DNA from: Prostheceraeus crozeri
Lineage: Eukaryota; Platyhelminthes; Polycladida; Euryleptidae
Assembly: GCA_907163375.1 (NCBI GenBank)
Contig: CAJQUW010008917.1
Coordinates: 19,741-83,740, forward strand
Reading direction: 5' to 3'
Length of the DNA: 64,000 nt
The notes below the pieces were generated by a model. The model had not been told where the DNA came from. It was given only the letters and a program-made list of their open reading frames with translations, and did no database searches. The translations under genes were made by a program, and so were the position numbers. Positions 53,448 to 64,000 of this stretch are shown here, in pieces. Position 1 is the first letter of the stretch. Each line of letters begins with the position of its first letter.

Positions 53448-54281
53448 ATGGCAAGCAGTGATTCCAGGCTAGCAGGACTTGTGGCAATAGTTACCGGCGG
53501 ATCTCGAGGAATCGGGGCTGGTTGTGTCGAGAGCCTGGCAGCAGCCGGTGCGTCTGTGGCATTCTGTTCAAACGATCGTAGCGGAGGACAGGAATTAGAG
53601 ACTTCAATCGGAAAGGAACATGCTCTTTTCATAGAGGCTGATTGTCGAATCGAAGATGACATCGATCGTGTCGTGGCGAAGACAATAGAAAAATTTGGCA
53701 AAATCGATTGCCTCGTGAATAACGTGGGCACTCATCCTCCATCTCTGACGATTGATAACATCAGCCCCGACGATTTCAGAAAGCTTTTCGAATTGAACGT
53801 GATGAGTGGGTTCCTATTCTCAAAGAAGGTACTGCCACATCTTCGACGCAGTCAATTGTGTCCTTCGATTGTCAACATCGGAAGTTTGACAAACGCTCTG
53901 GGTCAACAACAGGCGGTGTCTTATGTGGCCACGAAAGGCGCCATAGCAGCAATGACAAGGGCGCTGGCAATCGACGAAGCCACTCACGGAGTCCGAGTGA
54001 ATACTATTTCTCCTTCGAATATCGATACTCCTCTGATGCGTTCAGCAATCGACATAGATTGCGGTGGTGACAAAGACAAGATTGCAGCAACAACTCTCGC
54101 CATCTGCAAGCAACAACTAAACGGCAAAATGGGAGTTCCTCGAGATGTTGGAAATGTTTGTGTTTTCTTAGTCTCATCTGAAGCACGATTTCTGACGGGA
54201 ATAGATATCAATGTATCAAATGGCAGCGAATTGAAGTACGGGCACAAGAGTGTGGTGGAAGAGAACCAAGACACTGCCTGA
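53448..54281 (+). CDS. Short-chain dehydrogenase/reductase, HSD17B14-like, 277 aa
   Basis: This is an NAD(P)-dependent oxidoreductase of the classical SDR family. The cofactor motif TGGSRGIG is at residues 16-23, NNVG (usually NNAG) at 91-94, catalytic Ser146 in NIGSLT, and Tyr159/Lys163 in YVATK. The layout and the segments QAVSYVATKGAIAAMTRALAID, RVNTISPSNIDTPL and the LTGIDINVSNGSEL end are very like 17-beta-hydroxysteroid dehydrogenase 14, which oxidises steroids and other small alcohols in the cytosol. Substrate is not known here. Length is normal and the frame is intact. There is no intron, although vertebrate relatives have several, so an old retrocopy or lineage-specific intron loss is possible. 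AATAAA at 54378-54383 is the likely poly(A) signal. Confidence 0.93.
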   Translation: MASSDSRLAGLVAIVTGGSRGIGAGCVESLAAAGASVAFCSNDRSGGQELETSIGKEHALFIEADCRIEDDIDRVVAKTIEKFGKIDCLVNNVGTHPPSLTIDNISPDDFRKLFELNVMSGFLFSKKVLPHLRRSQLCPSIVNIGSLTNALGQQQAVSYVATKGAIAAMTRALAIDEATHGVRVNTISPSNIDTPLMRSAIDIDCGGDKDKIAATTLAICKQQLNGKMGVPRDVGNVCVFLVSSEARFLTGIDINVSNGSELKYGHKSVVEENQDTA

Positions 54282-54299
54282 AATTCGAGAATCAAATTT

Positions 54300-56028
54300 G
54301 CAGAACAATTCTAGGTATTAAAACCCCTTTGCATCTGATGCTAATTTTTGACTGATGTGCCAGTGTTCTGGTATATCAATAAAGATGCTATCGTTTCAAG
54401 CATTGCTTTTGCGTTGCTGTATGTAAGCTTGCTTCTCTTCTAAATGAAGTAATCAATTATCACCACAGCAGTGATTAGTGATTACTCCACCTAGAATTCA
54501 CACGAGATCTCGAATAGAATAGACACGAAAACTCATCTTCAGTATAACATCAAGAAAAACAAGGTGGTAATGCATGCATTTGCAACAAAGAGAGATTACA
54601 AAGCTTCATGGCGCTCGGTGGAGGTTTGTCCCATACAAAGCCTCGGTTTTGATGCACGTAGCGCAATGATATCGCATGCCCCTTCTTACTCTCTTGTTGC
54701 AATAACACACTTTGCATGGATTCTGAGGGCATCGTTTGCAATTTTGAGCGGTGAGCGAACGGAAGGGCGATGATTTTCTATTTATCGCCAGCCAATCAGG
54801 TTGACTTCTTCTGACAGTTTGAAAGTGATGACTGGCAAAATCACTTCCGTAGTAAATATTGAGCTTAGAGCCAAACTCCCAAATAAAGGTTCACTAATCA
54901 GAATCAAATGCGATGAAATAATACAACAGAACTCTATAAAAAACATGCTTGGCCTATATCCAAGTAAACAATTCACGAAATTTTGATAGCCTAATCACTT
55001 TCGTTAAAATAATGAAGCAATTGTTACACCGCAAATAGAATAATTGAATATTCAGTTGCAATTGATTTTTGCGATTGATCAAATTTGAGATTTGCAATTT
55101 GAATTTCACCAAGTTACTAATTGCAACTCTCCAATTTTGCATCGTATTTCCGTAGCAATTATGTAATTTAGGTAATCAGTTTTCGTTGCAATAATGAAGC
55201 AATTGTGCAAAGTTGATCTTAATTTGCATTTACGCAAATTTTTATAATTTGCGTCTGTGATTCTAGTCACATGTTAACCGTTGGAAGATCGCATCATAGA
55301 GTTACAAGTACACTAGTGTACTGAGACGAGCGACTTATCGAAGTAATTATTATGAACACGGTGCAAATAGCAGATAATGCAAAAATTGTGCTTGCCAATG
55401 ATAACTCAAATGAATCAATGAATATACTGTTTTTTTTTAGTAGAAGAAAAATCAGAATGATGTTGGGAAACTCAATTCATGTTCACAAACGGAATGCATG
55501 TTTGTGGGGATGCGGATCTATAATTGTCGCATTTCATGGATAAAAGCTCCGTGACCTTCATATTTTATATATTGGCACAATAAGCTGAGATTGTCCACTT
55601 CGATAACTATGGTCGATAACGCTCTCCAAATATACGTTAATCGATAATCGAGTTATCGTACTCGTCATCGATGACATTTTTTCTTCTAATCGATAATGGT
55701 AATTGTTCAATGTCTCATCATTCAGATAAGCTGTCACTTGTCTTAATTAATCACTTGACCCTAAATTTTTCCGCATGAATGGCAGCAGTGTTTTTGCCTC
55801 TCTTGCCCACAATGCCGCCATCTCCTCGCTCCCACAAGTCTGAAAGAAGTGGGCTGGTGAAAAAGCAATGGCTGTCCTAAATAAATCTGATGATGCACGT
55901 ATCACTCTGATTCTGGGACTTCACATCGATTTCCTGAAATTCCCAACATTTCCGTCATACACGTAGGCCTACATTAATAAGTGCATCTAAAGCATCGACA
56001 TAGATCGACAATCCTACCTCATTAGTCC
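54300..56028. other. Non-coding stretch, no gene recognised
   Basis: Apart from the poly(A) signal of the SDR gene I see only short frames. Repeated GCAATTRT-type motifs near 55010-55220 and ATCGATAA clusters near 55600-55690 suggest degraded repeats. Confidence 0.35.
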
Positions 56029-56539
56029 GGGAGCTACTGACACTTTCATCATAAATTCGCGCACAATGGGCTTAATAAAATGGATTAGTAGATCTTGAAA
56101 CGCTGAATACAAGCATTAAATTCTTAATTGTCACAGCCAGTCGCTTTCGGTTATAGGTAAGGTTTAAGGATTCCCATTGCAATCCAATGGTAAAATTCAA
56201 GAAATATCTATGGATTGTGAAACACTTGGCAATTTTCGTACATTTTCTTTTGCAGAAAAGAAACTATTTATCAGTGTGCCATGAAATTTGAAACATGATT
56301 GAGTTCAGAACATGAACTTCGATATAAAAGTTGAAGTGAGCCAAGTGTTTCACAATCCATAGATATTTCTTGAATTTTACCATTGGATTCCAATGGGAAT
56401 CCTTTAACCTTACCTATAACCGAAATCGACTGACTGACAATCAAGAATATGATTTTTGCATTCAGCGCTTCAAGATCTACAAATCCATGCTATTAAGCCC
56501 ATTATGCGCGAATTTAAGAAGAAAGTGTCAGTAGCTCCC
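56029..56539. mobile_element. Foldback MITE, ~205-bp inverted arms
   Basis: The left arm starts GGGAGCTACTGACACTTTC and the right arm ends with its complement. The arms (about 56029-56235 and 56335-56539) are around 90% alike, with a ~100-bp loop. No coding frame. A long-arm foldback of this kind would give a dsRNA if transcribed. Confidence 0.75.
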
Positions 56540-56760
56540 GTCTTACATTTTGTTCTCCACAATATGACGTGCGACCTCAAACATCCATGGCCATATATTC
56601 TTTCACTTTGATGACATCTCCGATGAGGCATCATGCCTTTAGCAGATGGTCATGACTTCATCAACGCTAAAATCAAGTGCGATGACAAATATATAACCAA
56701 ACTGAAGAGTCATGTGAAGAAGATCACATCCTACATATGCGGCTGACTTCAAATAGGTTT

Positions 56761-57527
56761 CCAAAAACATTTATTGAATGCTACATGCATAAAGAAATAA
56801 CGTGAGCAATTGCGCGAGCGCTTCCGTGGCCTCTCTTCAAATGCACAACGGTCGAAGTAAAGAAATTAACTATATAGAACACAATGCATAGAGTACATGA
56901 CACAATGATAAATATTCACACAAGGTTAGATGAACCAATGACTTTAGGTTAGGGCATGCCGTAATTATGTATAAATGACGGAGAAGACAATAAACGTGTA
57001 AATGAAATGACAATACTGGTAGATTTGGAAAAGGACATGACCACCAAGGAAACAACACGCCGCACACAAACTGCTTCCGTACACACGAGGGAGGACTTTT
57101 GCTCAAAATATATAAGCCTCCCAGATACGTATATGACAAAGGAAAAGAAGAAAATAAAATTGAAAAGTAGGAAGGAAAAGAGTTGCCTTTAAAAACACCG
57201 GCCCAAATGTAAAGATGTGTATTTACGCTTGCCATTCAAGGTCTCACTCCGGCGCCATTATCAAGAGCATCTTTTCATCTGTCACGCAATCTTCATCCAT
57301 CAGTATTGTCATTTTATCTTCACGTGTATTTCTTCTCCGTCATCTATACATAGTTACGTCATGCCATAAAGTCATTGATTCATCTAACTTTGTGTGAATA
57401 TTCATCATTATATTCTAGCTAACTTCGTTACTTCGACCGTCATGCATTTGAGGGGAGACCACGAAAGCGCTCGCGCAATTTTTCACGTTATTTCTTTATA
57501 CGTGTAATATTCAATAAATGTTTTTGG
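56761..57527. mobile_element. Foldback element, ~250-bp inverted arms
   Basis: The left edge CCAAAAACATTTATTGAAT and the right edge ATTCAATAAATGTTTTTGG are inverted copies. The arms continue for about 250 bp with indels (GAAATAACGTGA and GCGCGAGCGCTT motifs shared). It is clearly older than the foldback next to it. The open frames inside are mirror copies of each other and not genes. Confidence 0.75.
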
Positions 57528-57529
57528 TT

Positions 57530-59090
57530 ACCTTGTTTCTTCTCAAATGTATTGGTAACTGTAATTGCTTCAAATAGGTTTACAGTCCAAGAAAAAAAGC
57601 TTCAAGAGAGCGGCTCAAAATATGTGAAAATGGTACATGAGTGCTGAGATTTGCGAAAGCCCTTTAAGAAAATTTGCCAAGGAATTTTGATGCCTGTGTT
57701 TGTGAAAGGTGTCATGAAATATGACAGAAAGATAGATAGAAGCTGACAAACTGTTCGTGAACATTGTGATCCAAGAAACTCCAATGAACTGAAAGAGTGG
57801 CGACCCCTCAACTGTCAGAAACTGTCTGATATACGAGCCTGTCATTGAGAAGGAACTTCATGTCTTAATATTTTTCTAATATGAAATGAAGGCCTATTAT
57901 ATCAAATCAATCTATTATATCAGCACATAGGAAACAGTAGAAAATCCACTATTACTGTTTAAGAAATTGCCATGAGCAGAATTTTCTTGAGCTGTAAACT
58001 GAAGAACAGACAGTTGCATTGCTACCACTTAGAGCTTCAAATAAAAATCAAGAGGTGTTCAGATATGATCAGACATGCTGCATATTTCGGCCTACCTTCA
58101 CGAACTGTCAGAGACGGAGCCAGAATTTTTTTTGATTGAAGGCGTTATTAGACGTTGCTGAGAACGCTTCTGTGGTTCAAATTTTATATTGAGACTTTCC
58201 CTGGGACAGTTTTATAAAGGACGGGTTTCAGGATCATTTTACTGAAGATTGAGGGACATGTACATTGTAGCGCACTCGAGAGTTGGCCTACTGTAGTAAG
58301 ATGACACATGCATAATCAGAAGTGAAATCATCATAAGCTTACTTGATTATCAATTTTTGATTGAAATCACTCCCCCAAATCGTAAATAAGCCAAATGCCA
58401 AATTTAATTCATCAAAGCTAACAGCAGGCTTGCCTAGTTGTGCTAAGTATTATCAAAACACTTTACTAGCACGATATAGTGCGCCAGGCATATATTCAAA
58501 TTCAAATTTTGAATTTCAAATCATATAATCAAGCTATTGACTTGTTGTAAATCCTAATTTAACTGCCTGTTGTCGCTTAGTTGCCGAAAATACACGCCTA
58601 CGAGCACTTCAGTTTGTGATGAACAAAAACTAAATTACACGGTGTGGATGGATTATCTAAATAGCATTAAATTCAAATTCTTGAGTTTTCTCGTAAAACT
58701 GCCGACGAATTTTGGTCAAATTTATTTGAGGTACCGCACTCATAGAATGAAAACATGCATCGAGTTTCACTAGTCAATTTTCTAAAATGGATGTTTAAAT
58801 GATCACAATTCAAAAAATCAAAAGAATTCAAATTTGAAATTTCTCAGGAACGACCATTTTCGCTTCCGTTGGAAATAAATTGTTGATCGACATCTAAGAT
58901 AAAAATGCAGCATTTGAGAATGGGCGATGTTTTCTGGATCACCGATGACCGCACGCATCGATTTCAAATATCTCAATTATTAAAGTTAAACACAACACAA
59001 CGTAAGTACTTAAAAACAAGTTATAATAGACAGTAGTAATAAAAGGTCCATAATAAACACAGCGCGCCCCCTCCCCCTCCCCTCCCCCTC
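57530..59090. other. Non-coding stretch, no gene recognised
   Basis: Short open frames only. A C-rich low-complexity tract begins at about 59060 and leads into the second Maverick. Confidence 0.35.
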
Positions 59091-59176
59091 CCCTCTCCCC
59101 TCCCCCCTCTGGAACGACAGAGGTTGTGGTCTGTCGTGGTGTGCCGGCCAGGTTGGTTCACGTTCACAACATGTTC

Positions 59177-60720
59177 GTGCCATAGCTCGTTTGAAAGCTA
59201 AGAGTGAGACAAATTCACTGAAAGAATCGGCTTGTTCCTATCTGTCTTCGTTTAGATGTGAGACGCCATTTAAGATTTTGGGAGATTGTCGAAAAACGAC
59301 AGAGTTAGAATTTGGGACGTTTTGGGCTGTAGCTTCAAAACGAAGCATCGGATTGGAAAACGGATTTCAGATTTGGAATCAGCGTGAAATTCTCTATCGG
59401 TATGGTGATTTTGAACGCAATCGGAGAGAAAAATTTCGCTGACCTCCCCCCCCTCTGGACAGCTCGCTTCGATTTTGGCTTCCAGTGGACGGATTTAGTC
59501 GTGCCATAGCTCGTTTGAAAGCTAAGAGTGAGACAAATTCACTGAAAGAATCGGCTTGTTCCTATCTGTCTTCGTTTAGATGTGAGACGCCATTTAAGAT
59601 TTTGGGACATTGGCGAAAAACGACAGAGTTAGAATTTGGGACGTTTTGGGCTGTAGCTTCAAAACGAAGCATCGGATTGGAAAACGGATTTCAGATTTGG
59701 AATCAGCGTGAAATTCTCTATCGGTATGGTGAATTTGAACGCAATCGGAGAGAAAAATTTCACTGACCTCCCCCCCCCTCCCCCCCCTCGGGAGAGCTTG
59801 CTTCGATCTTGGCTTCCAGTGGACGGATTTAGTCGTGCCATAGCTCGTTTGAAAGCTAAGAGTGAGACAAATTCACTGAAAGAATCGGCTTGTTCCTATC
59901 TGTCTTCGTTTAGATGTGAGACGCCATTTAAGATTTTGGGACATTGGCGAAAAACGACAGAGTTAGAATTTGGGACGTTTTGGGCTGTAGCTTCAAAACG
60001 AAGCATCGGATTGGAAAACGGATTTCAGATTTGGAATCAGCGTGAAATTCTCTATCGGTATGGTGAATTTGAACGCAATCGGAGAGAAAAATTTCACTGA
60101 CCTCCCCCCCCTCTGGACAGCTCGCTTCGATTTTGGCTTCCAGTGGACGGATTTAGTCGTGCCATAGCTCGTTTGAAAGCTAAGAGTGAGACAAATTCAC
60201 TGAAAGAATCGGCTTGTTCCTATCTGTCTTCGTTTAGATGTGAGACGCCATTTAAGATTTTGGGACATTGGCGAAAAACGACAGAGTTAGAATTTGGGAC
60301 GTTTTGGGCTGTAGCTTCAAAACGAAGCATCGGATTGGAAAACGGATTTCAGATTTGGAATCAGCGTGAAATTCTCTATCGGTATGGTGAATTTGAACGC
60401 AATCAGAGAGAAAAATTTCACTGACCTCCCCCCCCCCTCGGGAGAGCTTGCTTCGATCTTGGCTTCCAGTGGACGGATTTAGTCGTGCCATAGCTCGTTT
60501 GAAAGCTAAGAGTGAGACAAATTCACTGAAAGAATCGGCTTGTTCCTATCTGTCTTCGTTTAGATGTGAGACGCCATTTAAGATTTTGGGACATTGGCGA
60601 AAAAAACGACAGAGTTAGAATTTGGGACGTTTTGGGCTGTAGCTTCAAAACGAAGCATCGGATTGGAAAACGGATTTCAGATTTGGAATCAGCGTCAAAT
60701 TCTCTATCAGCATGGTAAGT
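59177..60720 (+). repeat. ~325-bp subterminal tandem repeats, 4.7 copies
   Basis: Copies start at 59177, 59501, 59835, 60159 and 60485, each at GTGCCATAGCTCGTTTGAAAG. They are nearly identical, with variable CCCCCC tracts between. Each reads as the same ~93-residue open frame, a by-product of the repeat. A single diverged fragment occurs at 30832-30963 in Maverick 1. Confidence 0.93.
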
Positions 60721-60988
60721 TTCAAGTCAATCGGAGATTTTGAAGTCAATCGGAGAGAAAAATTTTCAACATTTTTCGAAAAAACGAGTTAGAATTTTTG
60801 CGATGGCTGTGGGCTGTAGAGCCAAAACGAAGCATCGGATGGGAAAATGGAGGGCAGATTCGGATTCATTGTCAAATTCTACATGGAAATGGTGTAATTC
60901 CAGCTCAATCGGAGCACTAGAACCGGAGATAGACGGGTTTTTAGTGTTTGGATGATGGGTATTACGTCATCAGCTGATCGCCACACAC

Positions 60989-61023
60989 TATATAAGCTGG
61001 GAACCGACAGAGACTTGTCATTT
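60989..61023 (+). promoter_or_regulatory. Maverick 2 promoter: TATATAAG and TCATTT initiator
   Basis: TATATAAG at 60989-60996 and TCATTT at 61018-61023, with an ATTACGTCAT (ATF/CREB-like) site upstream at about 60961. It is the counterpart of promoter 1 in Maverick 1, and a related downstream segment (CTCTGAGCTCCGAT) follows in both. Confidence 0.72.
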
Positions 61024-61414
61024 AGAGGAGAACGATTGTCAGAGATAGGTCGTCTCTCTGAGCTCCGATGATAGCTTCGGACATTCCAAATTCCGAGTTT
61101 CTGTAAGAAACCGACTTAGAAAATTTCATTGCTGATATCAGCTAAGGCGTCAGACTTAGAGGTTCGCCAGGAGATGGCCTTCGTCTCCAGACCATAAAAG
61201 ACTCCAAAACTTTAAAGGCTTGTAACTTTGCTTCTACAAGTCCGTTTGACTTGATTCAAAAAAGGTTCGGTCGCTATTGACCTGCCCTAAGTGATGGACT
61301 ACTTATAAAATTTCATAAGTAGTGCTAAAAAATTGAAAATTTTAAATTCACTAGTTTTGGAGGTTTTCTGGGGTTTTCTACTCTGCTGAAGTCAATGAAA
61401 GCATTTTTAATGAT

Positions 61415-62862
61415 GTCTGAGCCAGTCTTCTCATGCTATAAGCGGCTTTTCACTGAAAGCGAGCAAGACACGGAGAGTTTTGCTGTAATATTCCACTGAC
61501 AGGGTGTTCCTTCGGGACGGCGGACGATGCCGTAGTGATAAGTGTGGCAAGGGAATGTGTCATATTTGAGACCGTAACCGCTGGGACAACTCATGTCTCA
61601 TGTTGGGCATTTGACACAGCTCTCAACGTAGCACTTTGAACGCCAATCGGTTGAGTCTTAGCTATCTTGTCATGGGTGGCCTCTAAACATCTCCATTGCA
61701 AAACGCTGGTGAATCAAGCTCTCTACGGCTTGCTATCAAGCTGCTAAAAGTCTGTCCACCTCTTACCAACTCTACAGGTTTTCATGTCTGAGCCAGCCTT
61801 CTCATGCTATAAGCGGCTTTTCACTGAAAGCGAGCAAGACACGGAGAGTTTTGCTGTAATATTCCACTGACAGGGTGTTCCTTCGGGACGGCGGACGATG
61901 CCGTAGTGATAAGTGTGGCAAGGGAATGTGTCATATTTGAGGCCGTAACCGCTGGGACAACTCATGTCTCATGTTGGGCATTTGACACAGCTCTCAACGT
62001 AGCACTTTGAACGCCAATCGGTTGAGTCTTAGCTATCTTGTCATGGGTGGCCTCTAAACATCTCCATTGCAAAACGCTGGTGAATCAAGCTCTCTACGGC
62101 TTGCTATCAAGCTGCTAAAAGTCTGTCCACCTCTTACCAACTCTACAGGTTTTCATGTCTGAGCCAGCCTTCTCATGCTATAAGCGGCTTTTCACTGAAA
62201 GCCAGCAAGACACGGAGAGTTTTGCTGTAATATTCCACTGACAGGGTGTTCCTTCGGGACGGCGGACGATGCCGTAGTGATAAGTGTGGCAAGGGAATGT
62301 GTCATATTTGAGACCGTAACCGCTGGGACAACTCATGTCTCATGTTGGGCATTTGACACAGTTCTCAACGTAGCACTTTGAACGCCAATCGGTTGAGTCT
62401 TAGCTATCTTGTCATGGGTGGCCTCTAAACATCTCCATTGCAAAAACGCTGGTGAATCAAGCTCTCTACGGCTTGCTATCAAGCTGCTAAAAAAGTCTGT
62501 CCACCTCTTACCAACTCTACAGGTTTTCATGTCTGAGCCAGCCTTCTCATGCTATAAGCGGCTTTTCACTGAAAGCGAGCAAGACACGGAGAGTTTTGCT
62601 GTAATATTCCACTGACAGGGTGTTCCTTCGGGACGGCGGACGATGCCGTAGTGATAAGTGTGGCAAGGGAATGTGTCATATTTGAGACCGTAACCGCTGG
62701 GACAACTCATGTCTCATGTTGGGCATTTGACACAGTTCTCAAAGTAGCACTTTGAACGCCAATCGGTTGAGTCTTAGCTATCCTGTCATGGGTGGCCTCT
62801 AAACATCTCCATTGCAAAACGCTGGTGAATCAAGCTCTCTACGGCTTGCTATCAAGCTGATC
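61415..62862 (+). repeat. ~371-bp tandem repeats, 3.9 copies
   Basis: Copies start at 61415, 61786, 62157 and 62531 (GTCTGAGCCAG). They are about 98-99% alike. Each carries a UCC-UUCG-GGA hairpin and ends with a splice-acceptor-like TTACCAACTCTACAG. No long frame is preserved. The array lies between promoter and conserved block, the position of the long leader intron in Maverick 1. Confidence 0.93.
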
Positions 62863-62892
62863 AAAGCAATGACTTGGGATGTTTACTCAAGG

Positions 62893-63168
62893 TTTTCAAG
62901 TATGCTGAGTTCAAATCTGCTATCAGATTTCAAATTTAACTAAGTCTAAGGCAGCTTTGAGGGGTTAGATCCCAGCTACTGTTCACTACCTTTGACTCGA
63001 CGTTGCTGTTACCACTTCGGGGCAGTGACAATGATGTCTTCAGCTGTAAATAGCGGGTATCGGGGAAGAGATCTCTCACTTCCCTAGTGATCAGTACAAG
63101 GCCTTCGGGCTGTCGACGGGATCGAGTGCCACTCACTACACTCAAATCTATCATTCCTCACTAAGTGT
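62893..63168 (+). other. Conserved non-coding block, second copy
   Basis: Nearly identical to 10277-10551, with about ten substitutions and one 2-bp insertion. It lies at the same place relative to the promoter and first gene as in Maverick 1. Confidence 0.65.
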
Positions 63169-63223
63169 AAATTACTGACTATACATTTGTCCTGCTATCA
63201 GGTTGTTTTGACTTGCTATCTAG

Positions 63224-63826
63224 TTGAATAGTCTCTTGCTATCAAGAGATTCACTTCTGCTCATAAAGCACATCATCGCTGTAATACCTCCTTTGCTCGA
63301 GCGTTCCTTCGGGACGGCGGGTACTCTTCACCTACTGAGCGCGTTCTTTGGAGTACAATGTCTGCCATTCAGTGCAGAAACTCGGAGGGTCACTTTTCAG
63401 AGACCTCTGAGCTATCAGTTTCGCATTTTGAGGCGTATTGCCGCTGTATCCTCGCTTTGTAGCGTGAGAGCTTCGCTGGTCCGAGCAGCGATAGTGAGAG
63501 GTAGGAGGGGAGGATTTCAGCTCGAACTTAGCGGTGGACGTTCGACCGCTTCTCGATCGCTCGAGGACCCCTACAGCGACGTTAAGCTGCGAGCGGATTT
63601 GCAACACAATGTCGTCAATTTTGTCAAGCGCCCGGCCGCGTGTTTGATCGCCGAGAGTGATGATGTAGTAGACGCTAAAGATGAGGAGGGTGGAGAAGTT
63701 GTAAGGAGGGGCCTTTCTCATACAAGCAAAGTAATGCAGGACCTAAAGAACGTTGGCGGAGCGATGAAAGAAGGTGTGAAGGAGAGATTGAAGCGAGCGG
63801 GATGGATCGCGTGTTGGAGCAGGTGA
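63224..63826 (+). CDS. Possible first gene of Maverick 2, up to 200 aa
   Basis: A long, GC-richer open frame with no ATG until 63224 and Arg/Lys-rich content; the last 60 residues (SDDVVDAKDEEGG, then MKEGVKERLKRAG) have charged, coiled-coil-like composition. It occupies the position of the coiled-coil gene at 10636 but I could not align the two. A different short frame starts at 63357 with a Cys-rich end (YCRCIL). Treat as uncertain. Confidence 0.3.
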   Translation: MNSLLLSRDSLLLIKHIIAVIPPLLERSFGTAGTLHLLSAFFGVQCLPFSAETRRVTFQRPLSYQFRILRRIAAVSSLCSVRASLVRAAIVRGRRGGFQLELSGGRSTASRSLEDPYSDVKLRADLQHNVVNFVKRPAACLIAESDDVVDAKDEEGGEVVRRGLSHTSKVMQDLKNVGGAMKEGVKERLKRAGWIACWSR

Positions 63827-64000
63827 AGAGTGTCAAGACTCTCGAGGGGAATAGCAAAAGAGAAGGTGTGGCTTTTTTGCTGAGCTGAGAGGGAAGAAGG
63901 TAGGGAGAAGTGAGATACGAAGGGTTGAAGGAGGAAGTGTGGGGAGGATCTCCGTGTGCAGTTATGGCTAAGGTTGTCGAGACGAAGACACGAGCTGCAC

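Larger units (their letters stand above)
59090..64000 (+). mobile_element. Second Maverick, left end, runs off the window
   Basis: The segment TGGTGTGCCGGCCAGGTTGG near 59140 matches the terminal repeat of Maverick 1, but the AGTAGTAAGT terminus is missing, so the outer end is truncated or replaced by a C-rich tract. Inward lie a repeat array, a TATA promoter, a second repeat array, the conserved non-coding block and the start of a gene, the same order as in Maverick 1. The remaining element is beyond 64000. Confidence 0.8.

Noticed and set aside
56870-57397. Open frames with hydrophobic content
   Set aside because: They lie in the inverted arms of a foldback element and mirror each other.
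59191-60424. Repeated ~93-codon frame (a family of near-identical proteins)
   Set aside because: Each copy coincides with the ~325-bp tandem unit; there is no promoter or start context and copies end at the homopolymer tract.

Overview
The window looks like nuclear DNA of an invertebrate animal, possibly marine. It is AT-rich, contains GT-AG introns, TATA boxes and AATAAA signals, and holds decayed hAT, Tigger/pogo and Penelope-like sequences. I could not identify the species. Host coding content is small: one intronless short-chain dehydrogenase gene (53448-54281) and a possible two-exon gene (36382-37813). Most of the rest is mobile DNA.

The main object is a complete Maverick/Polinton (adintovirus-like) element at 8446-31704, about 23.3 kb. 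It has ~685-bp terminal inverted repeats starting AGTAGTAAGT and a perfect 6-bp target duplication, TCATCG, at 8440-8445 and 31705-31710. Left to right it contains: subterminal 287-bp repeats; a promoter and a long intron with a conserved non-coding block; three short transcription cassettes separated by a ~145-bp module that carries a histone-mRNA-like 3' stem-loop; a protein-primed type DNA polymerase B (+); two ancient paralogues of a Maverick structural protein (-); two PC4-like small proteins and a TATA-binding-protein-like gene (+); and a dense block of 13 minus-strand genes (30606 down to 22999). That block encodes an uncharacterised leader protein, RING-like proteins, a DEDDh exonuclease-like protein, basic virion-like proteins, the FtsK/HerA-type packaging ATPase, a Cys-rich protein, the integrase with chromodomain, the double jelly-roll capsid protein and an adenain-like protease. 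The replication polymerase is open over 1246 codons, whereas integrase, ATPase, capsid, TBP-like and several other genes carry frameshifts or in-frame stops. The copy therefore appears to be a recent insertion (exact target duplication) of an already damaged or since damaged element.

The distinctive feature is an apparent element-encoded transcription kit. It combines a TBP-fold protein, PC4-like proteins, a uniform core promoter (TATATAA, then TCATY about 26-30 nt later) at six sites, 67-bp introns placed directly after the start codon, histone-like 3' ends on early-type cassettes and AATAAA signals on the long units.

A second, related Maverick end enters at about 59.1 kb and runs off the window. 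It has its own 5 x ~325-bp and 4 x ~371-bp tandem repeats, the same promoter type, and the same ~275-bp conserved non-coding block.

Other mobile DNA: a hAT (ZMYM1/TTF-type) transposase relic at 1.3-5.0 kb split by a 1713-bp hAT insert with 8-bp duplication; a Tigger gene split by an unclassified 11.66-kb element (39574-51231) with a 6-bp CCCGGG duplication; several MITE or foldback elements; and a 116-bp-arm near-perfect hairpin at 33095-33329.
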